Counted from the stretch's first letter, positions 1-8,171 are shown. The stretch is DNA of 64,000 nt from Syntrophales bacterium (GCA_023228425.1 JALOBE010000001.1:1-64000); one strand, 5' to 3'. Program-made: numbers and translations. The notes: generated by a model from the letters alone, not told the origin.

Positions 1-163
1 TTTTTCCCACGGGATAGGTTCTTTCAAGCAAGGCTTCGATGGGGGTCCAGTCAACGATGGCGTTGATCTCTTCCATGCGTTTGATGGCCCGGTTTTTCTC
101 CATTGAGGTTGACAGTGCTATGTCGGCGAAGGTGAAATTGACTTTCATGTTTTTGAAGCCCAT
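1..163 (-). CDS. Transposase N-terminus (IS5/IS1182-like), cut by window edge
   Basis: Reading the reverse strand from an ATG at 161-163 gives an open frame that runs off the window start. It begins MGFKNMKVNFTF, continues with a basic and acidic helical stretch, and includes a WTPIEALLE segment. This layout resembles the N-terminal domain (DUF772-like) of IS5-family transposases, which precedes the DDE catalytic core. About 54 residues are visible, so the catalytic core and the state of the element cannot be judged. The family call is by general resemblance only. It lies about 100 bp from another transposase remnant, so this edge is an insertion-prone spot. Confidence 0.6.
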   Translation of the reverse strand, partial: MGFKNMKVNFTFADIALSTSMEKNRAIKRMEEINAIVDWTPIEALLERTYPVGK

Positions 164-265
164 GGAATTCTCCCAAGAGTGAGTTTTATGGGCGAACTAT
201 GACAGGAAAACGTTTGAATGTCAAGGAATATTAATATGATAGCTTTGAATAACGCAGTTTTTCAG

Positions 266-558
266 GGCCTATGTGAACGTGAAGGAAAGGGATAATGAGG
301 GAGTTGTGCAAAGGTCTCAAGAGTATTTTGAGGTTCTTTACAAGCGGTATAAGGAAGCCCGCCGTAAAGAAAAAACGGTTATCATCAGTGAATGTTGCGC
401 TGTTTGCGGTTACCATCGGAAACATGCGATCCGTCGGTTAAGAGGATATAAGCGGTTTACAAAGCCAAAGGTTAAGAAAAGAGGAAAACCTTCTGTTTAC
501 AATAAGAGACCTTTGCACAACTCCCTCATTATCCCTTTCCCTCACGTCCACATAGGCC
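266..558. mobile_element. IS remnant with 53-bp terminal inverted repeats
   Basis: The arms at 266-318 and 506-558 are reverse complements over 53 bp with only two mismatches. Between them is about 187 bp coding for the start of a transposase-like protein. The structure looks like an internal deletion derivative of a larger insertion sequence, or a MITE, that kept both ends. No obvious target duplication was confirmed. Confidence 0.75.
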
Positions 559-569
559 GAGAGCTCTGA
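273..569 (+). pseudogene. Truncated transposase/integrase N-terminal fragment
   Basis: The frame starts at a GTG inside the left inverted repeat and encodes YKRYKEARRKEKTVI, then CGYHRKHAIRRLRGYK, a basic helix-turn-helix-like stretch typical of the N-terminus of integrase-core transposases. After about 78 residues the frame enters the right inverted repeat, and the remaining residues are simply translation of that repeat. No DDE catalytic residues are present. It is a decayed fragment with no expected transposase activity; whether any peptide is made is unknown. The exact IS family is unresolved. Confidence 0.6.
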
Positions 570-584
570 ATAACTGCCATTTTT

Positions 585-808
585 GTCATTTCGACCGAAG
601 GGAACCGGAGGGAGAAATCTTTCAAAAGAAACGACAGGACAATGGAAAAGAAAGATTTCTCGTCGCTTCGCTCCTCGAAATGACGGACCTTAAGACGCTC
701 CTCGAAATGACATTTTTAAAGGTCATTTCGAACGCATGTGAGAAGTCTCAAAGATCCCTCGCTGTGCTCGGGACATGGATTTCTCGTCGCGATGCTTCTT
801 GAAATGAC
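585..808. repeat. Dispersed hairpin repeat family A, two copies
   Basis: Two adjacent copies (585-684 and 722-808) begin with GTCATTTCGA and end with TCGAAATGAC, so their ends pair as an inverted repeat; inside are segments resembling AGAAATCTTT and AAAGATTTCTCGTCG. The same unit recurs at 1063, 10147, 11965, 26367 and 33761. No gene is seen in 570-1222 apart from these repeats; the open frame at 828-1139 is translation of them. Confidence 0.8.
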
Positions 809-924
809 AAAATAAAGGTCTCGAATTGTGCCATTCGTTGTGATTTTTTTGAATTTGGGTCATATCGATAGATACAGCTCCGCTCCTTCAATTACAGAGA
901 GCTGGTTTGCACAACAACCATTTT

Positions 925-997
925 CGTCATTCGCCCGCGAGGGTGAATCCAGGAAGTTCCCGATAACACTGGATTGCCGCCTACGCGGCAATGACGG
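925..997. repeat. Dispersed inverted repeat family B
   Basis: The segment begins CGTCATTCGCCCGCGAGGG and ends GCCTACGCGGCAATGACGG, which are imperfect reverse complements. It matches the widespread bacterial repeat in which GTCATTCCCGCG...GGAATCC pairs with GGATTCCCGC...CGGGAATGAC. A half copy ends the Rrf2 gene at 2175-2201. Confidence 0.65.
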
Positions 998-1062
998 ATT
1001 CGCTGGTTTTATACGGCTCTGCAAACGTCTCAGAACACGATCTTTGAAAAGCTATCGATTGT

Positions 1063-1140
1063 GTCATTTCGACCGCAGAGAGAAATCTTTTAAGATACTA
1101 GTAAAGAAAGATTTCTCGTCGCCATGCTTCTCGAAATGAC
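1063..1140. repeat. Dispersed hairpin repeat family A
   Basis: A compact 78-bp copy starting GTCATTTCGACCGCAGAG and ending CTTCTCGAAATGAC. The outer ends and the inner AGAAATCTTT / AAAGATTTCT blocks pair, so the transcript would fold into one long hairpin. Confidence 0.8.
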
Positions 1141-1222
1141 AAAACTCGAAGCTTTCAGAACGTGACTGTATTCCGTAATCTACTGGCGTTACTCTCTATT
1201 CACGGGTGTACTTGAAGTCCCG

Positions 1223-1588
1223 CTATAGTCTTTTGTATTTACTGCCGCGTGCCTCGACTTCTGTTTTCAGCTGACGGATCTCTTCTTCCAATTGGTGGTA
1301 TTCCTGTATTTTATGCTTGAGAAAATAGTAGGTGATCCGAGCTTTTTCTTCGATGCCATAAGGCGTCAAAAGATACAGGTACGCGGTTTTGTTGTCTGAT
1401 TTTTTAAAGTTGTCGGCCTTGATAAGTCCCTTGCGAACCAGCGCCTTGAGAAGAAAATTGATCTTCCCGAGGCTGACCCCGAGACTGGCCGACAGTTCCC
1501 GCTGAGTCATTTCAGGGTTCCTGTGTATCTCGCGGAGGATGTTGAGAACCTCTTCTCGTTCAGTGTTAAATGTCTGTGTATCCAGCAT
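1223..1588 (-). CDS. MarR family regulator, EPS-associated type
   Basis: This 121-residue protein has a winged helix-turn-helix over about residues 12-75 (MTQRELSASLGVSLGKINFLLKALVRKGL), then a conserved LTPYGIEEKARITYYFLKHK segment and a short C-terminal coiled coil rich in Glu, Gln and Lys. The arrangement matches the small MarR proteins found near exopolysaccharide biosynthesis loci, which are thought to act as DNA-binding repressors. No polysaccharide genes lie inside this window; they could lie beyond the left edge. The gene faces away from the Rrf2/sulfate operon, with 136 bp between the two starts, so the promoters are divergent and may share control sites. The start ATG is followed directly by the domain. 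Confidence 0.8.
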   Translation of the reverse strand: MLDTQTFNTEREEVLNILREIHRNPEMTQRELSASLGVSLGKINFLLKALVRKGLIKADNFKKSDNKTAYLYLLTPYGIEEKARITYYFLKHKIQEYHQLEEEIRQLKTEVEARGSKYKRL

Positions 1589-1724
1589 GTCCAGCGACCT
1601 TGTTCAACTAATGAACGTGACTAACCTTACTATTAAAGCTGTTATTCAATGTCAAGAGAAATTAAAATAATTCTTGCAATACTGATCATGATAGAGTAGC
1701 CAATTCATATAGGAAATATATGAT

Positions 1725-2198
1725 ATGAAATTATCCGGCAAGAGCCTGTACGCTCTGGAAGCTTTGCAGCATCTCGCCCGCAATTACGGTGAGAAACCTC
1801 TGTCAGCGACCCGGCTTGCCGCTGAATGCGATTTTTCATTGAAATACCTGGAGCAGGTACTCGCCACACTGAAAAACAAGGGAATTCTGGTAAGCACCCG
1901 TGGAAAGCACGGCGGTTACTCCCTGCGGCTGCCACCGGCGGAGGTCACCCTGGGTGATATCGTCCGCGCCATTGACGGACCGCTAGCACCGATTGAGTGC
2001 GCGAGCAGAACGGCTCCTTCCTTCAACCGGTGCAAGCATTGCGAACCCGATACCTGCTGGATTCGAAAGGTTATGTTGCGCGTCCGGGACAACATGTCGG
2101 CCATTATGGACAGGGAGACGCTGGCGGGAATGTTGCAGGAAGCTGAAAAACCCTCAATTCGGTCTCATACCTCCGGATTTCCGCCTTCTCGGGAATGA
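1725..2198 (+). CDS. Rrf2 family transcriptional regulator, four-cysteine type
   Basis: The 157-residue protein opens with the Rrf2 winged helix (MKLSGKSLYALEAL, then YLEQVLATLKNKGI and STRGKHGGYSL). Its sensor part holds Cys92, Cys103, Cys106 and Cys111. Rrf2 proteins such as IscR bind an Fe-S cluster through three cysteines near position 92-104, whereas CymR/CysR-type members sense cysteine-synthesis status; the cysteines here favour a cluster or thiol sensor. It is the first gene before a sulfate transporter, so control of sulfur uptake is the natural inference. The C-terminal tail (SGFPPSRE) and stop codon are encoded by a copy of dispersed repeat B, suggesting the original end of the gene was replaced. 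The A+T-rich CATATAGGA motif precedes both this gene and the next. Confidence 0.85.
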   Translation: MKLSGKSLYALEALQHLARNYGEKPLSATRLAAECDFSLKYLEQVLATLKNKGILVSTRGKHGGYSLRLPPAEVTLGDIVRAIDGPLAPIECASRTAPSFNRCKHCEPDTCWIRKVMLRVRDNMSAIMDRETLAGMLQEAEKPSIRSHTSGFPPSRE

Positions 2199-2201
2199 CG
2201 G
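2175..2201. repeat. Half copy of repeat family B forming the 3' end of the Rrf2 gene
   Basis: The sequence GGATTTCCGCCTTCTCGGG followed by AATGACGG matches one arm of the family B repeat. The TGA at 2196-2198 inside it is the stop codon of the Rrf2 gene. Confidence 0.6.
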
Positions 2202-2255
2202 AAAAGGTTTATTTTTTGCGACAATATCACATATAGCATATAGGAGAATAGTTGT

Positions 2256-3320
2256 ATGATTGCCGGAACCTGTCGTTACGTGGCTGTCTTGGTGGTGATG
2301 TTGTTCTCGCCACTCAACGCTTTCGGAGGAACGGTTGAACTGCTGAATGCCTCCTATGACCCGACACGGGAGCTCTATCGGGAGTTCAACGATGCCTTCG
2401 CTTCGCACTGGCACGAGAAGACCGGGAACACGGTGGTCGTCCGCCAGTCCCACGGTGGATCGGGGAGCCAGGCCAGGTCTGTCATTCAGGGTTTACAGGC
2501 CGATGTGGTTACCTTGGCGCTGGCGGCGGATATCGACGCTATCGCCGAGCATTCGGGGCTGCTTCCGAGCAATTGGCAGACTCGTTTTCCCCACAACAGC
2601 GCTCCGTACTCGTCGACTCTGGCATTCCTGGTGCGCAAGGGCAACCCCAAGAACATACATAACTGGGATGATCTGGCACGCGAGGATGTACAGGTCATAA
2701 CGCCCAATCCCAAGACCTCCGGCGTGGCGCGCTGGAACTACCTGGCGATCTGGGGGTTTGCACTGCGCCGGGAACTGGGGGAGAACTTCGTGGCCAGACT
2801 GAAGGACCCGCTCGACGCGGAAGAAGTTGCCGCAGCGCAGGAAAAGGCACGGGATTTTACTGCCAGGGTGTACAGGAACGTGCCCGTTCTGGACAGAGCG
2901 GCTCGAGGGGCGACCAATACCTTCATACAACGCAAGCTCGGCGATGTGCTGATCAACTGGGAAAACGAAGCCCTGCTGGGCGCCAACGAACTGGACGCTG
3001 CAAGAGTGGAAATCGTGGTCCCGCCGGTGGCTATCAAGACTGAACCCGTGGTGGCACTTGTCGACGTCAATGTGGACCGCAAGAAAACGCGGGAGATCGC
3101 CCAGGCGTACCTTGAATTTCTCTACTCACCCACCGGCCAGGACATAGCCGCCAGGAACTATTACCGTCCGGTGGATCCCGCTGTTTTCGCTCGATACGCG
3201 CACCAGTTCCCCGAACTTGAACTGTTTACCGTCGACGAGGTTTTCGGTGGCTGGCCCAATGCTTACCGTGACCACTTTGATGACGGCGCCTCCTTTGACC
3301 GGATATACAGCCCACGGTAA
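2256..3320 (+). CDS. Sulfate ABC transporter substrate-binding protein (Sbp/CysP)
   Basis: This 354-residue periplasmic protein begins with a signal peptide (hydrophobic core VAVLVVMLFSPLNAFGG). The mature part carries family hallmarks: YDPTRELYREFN near the start, the ligand-contact region SHGGSGSQARSVIQGL, and VVTLALAADIDAI. A WARDxx-type region and a C-terminal LEFLYSPTGQDIAARNYYRP segment are also typical of sulfate/thiosulfate binding proteins. It should capture sulfate or thiosulfate and pass it to the CysT-CysW channel encoded directly downstream. Sbp and CysP cannot be separated from sequence alone. It follows the Rrf2 regulator by 57 bp, and an AGGAG-type ribosome site precedes the ATG. 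Confidence 0.9.
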   Translation: MIAGTCRYVAVLVVMLFSPLNAFGGTVELLNASYDPTRELYREFNDAFASHWHEKTGNTVVVRQSHGGSGSQARSVIQGLQADVVTLALAADIDAIAEHSGLLPSNWQTRFPHNSAPYSSTLAFLVRKGNPKNIHNWDDLAREDVQVITPNPKTSGVARWNYLAIWGFALRRELGENFVARLKDPLDAEEVAAAQEKARDFTARVYRNVPVLDRAARGATNTFIQRKLGDVLINWENEALLGANELDAARVEIVVPPVAIKTEPVVALVDVNVDRKKTREIAQAYLEFLYSPTGQDIAARNYYRPVDPAVFARYAHQFPELELFTVDEVFGGWPNAYRDHFDDGASFDRIYSPR

Positions 3321-3333
3321 GTAGTGTGTACTC

Positions 3334-4191
3334 ATGACTCCTTCGTCTGTCATACAGCGTGTACGCCTGAAACAGACCAGCGTGCTGCCCGGCTTCGGGC
3401 TCAGCATGGGCTTCACTCTGTTTTACCTTGCCCTGCTGGTGCTGATACCGCTGGGCGGTCTGGTGTTGTTTACGGGAACGCGGATCACCTTGGACGAATT
3501 CTGGGTCAAGGCCATTGCCGATCCCCGAGTGCTGGCGTCCTATCGGCTCAGTTTGGGCGGATCCTTCATCGCGGCGTTGCTGAACGCTGTTTTTGGCCTG
3601 ATTGTAGCTTGGGTGCTGGTGCGCTATGAGTTTCCGGGCAAGCGGTTCATGGACGCCATCGTTGATCTACCCTTCGCGCTACCCACCGCCGTCTCGGGTA
3701 TTGCTCTCACGACACTCTACGTCCATACCGGGTGGATCGGGCGATGGTTTGAACCGCTGGGCATCCAGATTGCCTATGCATGGCCGGGCATCATCATTGC
3801 CCTGACACTGATCGGCCTTCCCTTTGTTGTGCGCACCGTTCAACCCGCACTTGAGGGACTGGAGCCGGAGATCGAAGAGGCTGCCGCCAGCTTGGGCGCA
3901 ACGCGATGGCAGACATTTGTCTATGTGACTCTGCCGACGGTGATGCCGTCACTGCTGACGGGGTTCGCTCTGGCCTTCGCCCGCGCTGTCGGTGAATTCG
4001 GGTCGGTTTACTTCATCGCGGGCAACATGCCCTACAAGACCGAAATAGCACCCCTGCTCATCCTTATAAAACTTGAACAGTTCGACTATGTCGGCGCCAC
4101 GGCCATTGGAGTGGTCATGCTGATTGTCGCATTTGTTCTGCTTTTAATCATCAACCTGCTCCAGTGGTGGAGCAGACGTCATCAGTTGTGA
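3334..4191 (+). CDS. cysT: Sulfate ABC transporter permease CysT (CysU)
   Basis: A 285-residue inner-membrane permease with about six hydrophobic helices. The ABC-contact EAA loop is visible as EEAAASLGATRWQTFVYVTLP, followed by the sulfate-permease stretch FARAVGEFGSVYFIAGN. It pairs with CysW to form the channel. It starts 13 bp after the binding-protein gene and is followed by cysW with a 4-bp gap, so the genes are cotranscribed. The length agrees with the family. Confidence 0.93.
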   Translation: MTPSSVIQRVRLKQTSVLPGFGLSMGFTLFYLALLVLIPLGGLVLFTGTRITLDEFWVKAIADPRVLASYRLSLGGSFIAALLNAVFGLIVAWVLVRYEFPGKRFMDAIVDLPFALPTAVSGIALTTLYVHTGWIGRWFEPLGIQIAYAWPGIIIALTLIGLPFVVRTVQPALEGLEPEIEEAAASLGATRWQTFVYVTLPTVMPSLLTGFALAFARAVGEFGSVYFIAGNMPYKTEIAPLLILIKLEQFDYVGATAIGVVMLIVAFVLLLIINLLQWWSRRHQL

Positions 4192-4195
4192 TGGA

Positions 4196-5107
4196 TTGAT
4201 TGTGTCGGAGGATCGTGCATTGGACGAGAACCTGTCTGCTTTTCGTGCTATCAGGTCGAATACCGAGTCCGCTCTGGCCCGCCGTATTCTGATCGGTACG
4301 GCACTGACCTTCATTGGACTGTTCCTGTTTTTGCCCTTGGTGCTCGTGTTCAGCTACGCATTCAGAGAAGGTTTCGGCATGTATCTTTTCTCCTTCACAA
4401 CGCCGGATGCAGTATCAGCCATACGTCTCACGCTCGTAGCCGCTGCGATAGCCGTACCGCTGAACACGCTCTTCGGTGTCGCCGCAGCCTGGGCCATCGG
4501 CAAATTCGAGTTCAAGGGCAAGAGCGTTCTCATCACCCTTATAGACCTGCCCTTTGCCGTTTCGCCTATAATCGCCGGATTAATTTTCGTGCTGCTCTTC
4601 GGATCCCTCGGCTGGTTCGGCCCGTGGCTGCGCGATCTCGGCATCAGCATCATATTCGCGACGCCCGGGATTGTTATCGCAACCATGTTCGTTACCGTAC
4701 CATTCGTCGCCCGGGAATTGATTCCCCTCATGCAGGCCCAGGGAACAGAAGAGGAACAGTCGGCGCTGACATTGGGGGCCAGCGGTTTTCAGACCTTCCG
4801 GCATGTAACGCTACCGAATATCAAGTGGGGACTTATTTACGGCGTGATTCTGACCAACGCGCGAGCCATGGGGGAATTCGGGGCCGTGTCCGTCGTCTCG
4901 GGACATATTCGGGGTCAGACCAATACCATGCCCCTACACATCGAGATTCTTTACAACGACTACCAGATGACCGCCGCTTTTGCCGTGGCATCCCTGCTGG
5001 CATTTCTGGCCGTAGTCACACTGGTGATAAAATTCATGGTCGAGTGGAAGGCCCATCGAGACCGGGATGCGGCGGCCCGCAGGGTGGAACAGGGGAACAG
5101 TCCATGA
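4196..5107 (+). CDS. cysW: Sulfate ABC transporter permease CysW
   Basis: A 303-residue permease with six predicted membrane segments and the EAA loop EEEQSALTLGASGFQTFRHVTLP, then NARAMGEFGAVSVVSG, the CysW counterpart of the CysT motif. The start is a TTG at 4196, with a GTG two codons later (4202) as the alternative; no ATG is near. The 3' end overlaps cysA by 4 bp (ATGA). Function: half of the sulfate/thiosulfate channel. Confidence 0.92.
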   Translation: MIVSEDRALDENLSAFRAIRSNTESALARRILIGTALTFIGLFLFLPLVLVFSYAFREGFGMYLFSFTTPDAVSAIRLTLVAAAIAVPLNTLFGVAAAWAIGKFEFKGKSVLITLIDLPFAVSPIIAGLIFVLLFGSLGWFGPWLRDLGISIIFATPGIVIATMFVTVPFVARELIPLMQAQGTEEEQSALTLGASGFQTFRHVTLPNIKWGLIYGVILTNARAMGEFGAVSVVSGHIRGQTNTMPLHIEILYNDYQMTAAFAVASLLAFLAVVTLVIKFMVEWKAHRDRDAAARRVEQGNSP

Positions 5108-6165
5108 GCATAGAAATCAGAAATATTTCAAAGACCTTTGGAACCTTCAAGGCACTGGACAATGTGAGTCTTACCGTAAAGAACGGTGAACTGGTGGCGC
5201 TTCTTGGGCCGTCGGGATCGGGGAAGACAACGCTTTTACGCATCCTTGCCGGACTGGAGGAGGCGGATCCCGGTGGGGGAGGCATCTTCTTTCATAACGC
5301 GGATGTCGCCCGACGCCACGTCAGCGCCCGGGGTGTGGGGTTTGTCTTTCAACACTACGCGTTGTTTCGCCATATGAGTGTTTTTGAAAACATCGCTTTC
5401 GGGTTACGGGTCAAACGCCGGAATCAAAGACCGGACAAACAGTTCATCAGTAACAAGGTGCATGACCTGCTGAAACTGATCCAGCTTGAAGGTATGGCAA
5501 ACCGGTATCCCCACCAGTTGTCCGGCGGCCAGCGCCAGCGGGTTGCCCTGGCACGGGCTCTTGCCGTGGAACCCAAAGTTCTGCTACTGGATGAACCCTT
5601 CGGGGCCCTCGATGCCAAGGTCCGCAAGGAGCTTCGGTCCTGGCTGCGTCGCCTTCATGACGAGATTCATGTCACCAGCGTGTTCGTTACTCACGATCAG
5701 GAAGAAGCTCTTGAGGTTGCTGACCGTGTAGTCGTCACTAATCTGGGCAGGATCGAGCAGATTGGAACACCCGATCAGGTCTTTCACCGGCCGGCAAACG
5801 AGTTTGTCATGAACTTTCTTGGCAACGTGAATACCTTCCGTGGGCGGATCAACGAGGGAACCGTTCAATTTGACTCCATTGAAATGCCCTTCTCGGAAAA
5901 CAGGCGGAAGATAAACGGAGAAGCACGTATTTTCATACGACCCCATGACGTCACCATCGATACGACGGCCGGCGGCCAGTCCGCACTGGAGGCGGCAGTC
6001 CTTCGGGTAAACACCGCAGGGCCGCTTGTCCGGGTTGAACTGATTACCAGCGCCGGCCAGAACCTGACTTCGGAGATATCACAGGAACGCTTTGCCTCAA
6101 TGAACTTGGAACCGGGCGGAAAGGTCTATGTTCGTCCCCGCCATATAAGGGTTTTCGCAGAATAA
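5104..6165 (+). CDS. cysA: Sulfate/thiosulfate import ATPase CysA
   Basis: The 353-residue protein has Walker A GPSGSGKT at 35-42, signature LSGGQ at 139-143, and Walker B LLLDEP at about 160-165, followed by the switch histidine in VTHDQEEALE. The C-terminal third is a TOBE-type domain with IRPHDV and VRPRHIRVF, as in CysA. The open frame extends far upstream, but the ATG at 5104 overlaps the cysW stop and begins the domain exactly. A MITE starts 6 bp after the stop, so any original terminator has been displaced or supplied by that element. Confidence 0.93.
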   Translation: MSIEIRNISKTFGTFKALDNVSLTVKNGELVALLGPSGSGKTTLLRILAGLEEADPGGGGIFFHNADVARRHVSARGVGFVFQHYALFRHMSVFENIAFGLRVKRRNQRPDKQFISNKVHDLLKLIQLEGMANRYPHQLSGGQRQRVALARALAVEPKVLLLDEPFGALDAKVRKELRSWLRRLHDEIHVTSVFVTHDQEEALEVADRVVVTNLGRIEQIGTPDQVFHRPANEFVMNFLGNVNTFRGRINEGTVQFDSIEMPFSENRRKINGEARIFIRPHDVTIDTTAGGQSALEAAVLRVNTAGPLVRVELITSAGQNLTSEISQERFASMNLEPGGKVYVRPRHIRVFAE

Positions 6166-6171
6166 AGGAAT

Positions 6172-6370
6172 GGGGACGTACTTAACTTATTAACTATCTG
6201 ACCTGACCGCCTCACCGAAATGCGTCCCGACGTCCTCTGTTCTCCTGAACAGCCACGGCTGATTCCTCTCCCAAGGAATTCGAGAGCGGTTCGTGAAGAT
6301 TCATGGATCGGCACTCCGTGCGCCGGGGTAGTCATCAGAAGCAGATAGTTAATAAGTTAAGTACGTCCCC
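6172..6370. mobile_element. MITE copy 1 (199 bp) at the 3' end of cysQ
   Basis: The ends are GGGGACGTACTTAACTTATT... and its reverse complement, giving about 29-bp near-perfect terminal inverted repeats ending CAGATAG/CTATCTG. The interior is nearly identical to the copy at 7973-8171 over the full length. No open frame of plausible function lies inside. Elements with this kind of end are often mobilised by an IS200-like or other transposase in trans. Confidence 0.85.
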
Positions 6371-7331
6371 CAATCTTTTTCAGCGCAGCCAGCACCCGGT
6401 CGTGAATGACGCCGTTGCTTGCGATGACGCCGCGGTTATCCTCCATCGTTGGAGCGTCGACGAAGTTCAGGGGTTTGCCGTCCATATCGCTTACCCGTCC
6501 ACCGGCTTCCTCGACTATGATTGATCCCGCCGCGTGGTCCCAGATCTTCTCACGGTAATGCGGGGCCGCGGGGGAGGGCAGGCGCACATACAACAGGGCT
6601 TTCCCCGATGCCAGGACCCCGTATTTAACCTGGGAATCCATTCGAAGGGGGGGAGTTGTGATCCCCACGGAACGGGCGATCCTGGTCTGGCGCTCCTGGT
6701 CTCCGTGGGAACTCTCGACACTCTCGACAAAGCGCATATGTTCCCCGTCGCCGGGACCGGCAACGCGAAGAGGACGGGAGTCACCACCTGTCATGGATGT
6801 CATTATGGCGCCCTCGCCGCGGGTCGCCACGTAGAGGACACCCGTTTCGCCCTTTTCATCGGCCATGGCGGGACAGCCCAGGACACCGACCTTGACGTCC
6901 CCTTCCTCGACCAGCGCCAGGGCGACGGCATACTGGTCCCCCCGCAGGAACCCCTTTGTCCCGTCGATGGGATCAACCGTCCAGTACCGGGGCGCGACGA
7001 TGCCCTTTCCCCGGTCTATCCAGGCAATGACCCGGTCCGGCGTCGTCCCGGAGACCTGTTCGCCCACATACCTGGTGACGCTCAAAAGATGGCGTGCCAT
7101 GTCCGGGCGGCTCAAGGCCGCCGCGTCCTCTTCGGCCACGATCATGTCACCGGGAAAGGCCTCCGACAGGACCCTGCAGATCAGGGCCTGGGATCCGAAG
7201 TCGGCTACCGTTACGGGGCTTTTATCGCTTTTCTCCAGGGCCGCGGGGATGTCGGCGCGGGCCTGCTCACAGAGCCTGACTGCGGCAACAACGGCGGCGA
7301 TGGCGATCTGCTGTTCTCGATCGTACTTCAT
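6357..7331 (-). CDS. cysQ: 3'(2'),5'-bisphosphate nucleotidase, CysQ/HAL2-like
   Basis: A 324-residue inositol-monophosphatase-fold enzyme. Metal-binding motifs are EED at 67-69, DPIDGT at about 120-125 (followed by KGFLRG, typical of HAL2-type nucleotidases) and WDHAAGSIIVEEAGG in the C-terminal half. These enzymes dephosphorylate PAP or PAPS to AMP or APS, fitting a place beside sulfate uptake genes. The start MKYDREQQ at 7331 is chosen because upstream in-frame sequence is only the antisense of a repetitive coiled-coil gene. The last codons (GGRT, stop) are encoded by the inverted repeat of MITE copy 1, so the natural C-terminus has been replaced or the element inserted right at the end. 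An inositol phosphatase role is the alternative. Confidence 0.85.
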   Translation of the reverse strand: MKYDREQQIAIAAVVAAVRLCEQARADIPAALEKSDKSPVTVADFGSQALICRVLSEAFPGDMIVAEEDAAALSRPDMARHLLSVTRYVGEQVSGTTPDRVIAWIDRGKGIVAPRYWTVDPIDGTKGFLRGDQYAVALALVEEGDVKVGVLGCPAMADEKGETGVLYVATRGEGAIMTSMTGGDSRPLRVAGPGDGEHMRFVESVESSHGDQERQTRIARSVGITTPPLRMDSQVKYGVLASGKALLYVRLPSPAAPHYREKIWDHAAGSIIVEEAGGRVSDMDGKPLNFVDAPTMEDNRGVIASNGVIHDRVLAALKKIGGRT

Positions 7332-7359
7332 GGGGGTCAGGTCTGCTTTCTTGTCTTTT

Positions 7360-7893
7360 TCAGGGTTCCTTGACACCGTATATATGCCGGTGTGCTTCCG
7401 TGTCTGCGCGGTGCGCCTTGAGATCTGCGGCGACGCCATCAAGCTTGGCTGCCGTAGCATCTCCTCGCAAGGCAACCTCATCGAGCTTCGCTGCCGTAGC
7501 ATCTCCACGCAAAGCAACCTCATCGAGCTTCGCTGCAACCGCATCCAGCTTCGCCGCCGTGGCATCTCCTCGCAAGGCAACCTCATCAAGCTTCGCTGCA
7601 ACCGCATCCAGCTTCGCTACCGTAGCATCTCCACGCAGAGCAACCTCATCAAGCCTCTCGTTGACCTTATCAAGCTTGCTCGCTGTAAGGTCGCCTTTCG
7701 CGGCGGTGACATCGAGTTTATATTCAACGCAACTAAAGCGTCGGTCTACGTCAGCCTTGAATCGATGCATCTGTTCCGAAAGCATCTGGTGACCTTCAAC
7801 GAGAATATCGAATTTATGATTGACCGATTCAGCATACACACCTATGTGGCGGGCGATCATGCTTTCAATTTTTTCTAAATCCTTGTCATTCAT
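7360..7893 (-). CDS. Coiled-coil protein with AKLDEVALRGDATA repeats
   Basis: The 177-residue product begins MNDKDLEKIESMIARHIGVY with a strong GGAGGAAAC ribosome site. The first 70 residues resemble small DUF-type coiled-coil proteins (FDILVEGHQMLSEQMHRF). From about residue 85 it is built from 7- and 14-residue units, AKLDAVA and AKLDEVALRGDATA, in tandem; multiples of seven match the heptad of a long coiled coil. The DNA repeats of 21 and 42 bp make this region prone to length change. No catalytic motif or membrane segment is visible. The frame is open upstream into MITE copy 2, but the ribosome site decides the start. It is the gene upstream of cysQ on the same strand, 28 bp away. Function unknown. 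Confidence 0.7.
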   Translation of the reverse strand: MNDKDLEKIESMIARHIGVYAESVNHKFDILVEGHQMLSEQMHRFKADVDRRFSCVEYKLDVTAAKGDLTASKLDKVNERLDEVALRGDATVAKLDAVAAKLDEVALRGDATAAKLDAVAAKLDEVALRGDATAAKLDEVALRGDATAAKLDGVAADLKAHRADTEAHRHIYGVKEP

Positions 7894-7972
7894 ATTTGTT
7901 TCCTCCGGTTCTCCGTTTTTTTCAGAAATGGTTCTTACGCACAAGTCGGAGCGGAAGCTGAGAGGACGGGAT

Positions 7973-8171
7973 GGGGACGTACTTAACTTATTAACTATCT
8001 GACCTGACCGCCTCACCGAAATGCGCCCCGACGTCCTCTGTTCTCCTGAACCGCCACGGCTGATTCCTCTCCCAAGGAATTCGAGAGCGGTTCGTGAAGG
8101 TTCATGGATCGGCACTCCGTGCACCGGAGCAGTCATCAGAAGCAGATAGTTAGTAAGTTAAGTACGTCCCC
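7973..8171. mobile_element. MITE copy 2 (199 bp) at the 3' end of hemL
   Basis: Same terminal inverted repeats and interior as 6172-6370, same orientation, with a few substitutions (for example ACAGCC against ACCGCC). Its distal end supplies the last four codons and the stop of hemL. Confidence 0.85.

Noticed and set aside
828..1139. A 103-codon open frame in the left repeat region
   Set aside because: It is entirely made of repeat family A and B sequence and resembles no protein.
6534..7878. Long plus-strand open frames opposite cysQ and the coiled-coil gene
   Set aside because: They are antisense shadows; the minus-strand products carry the conserved motifs.
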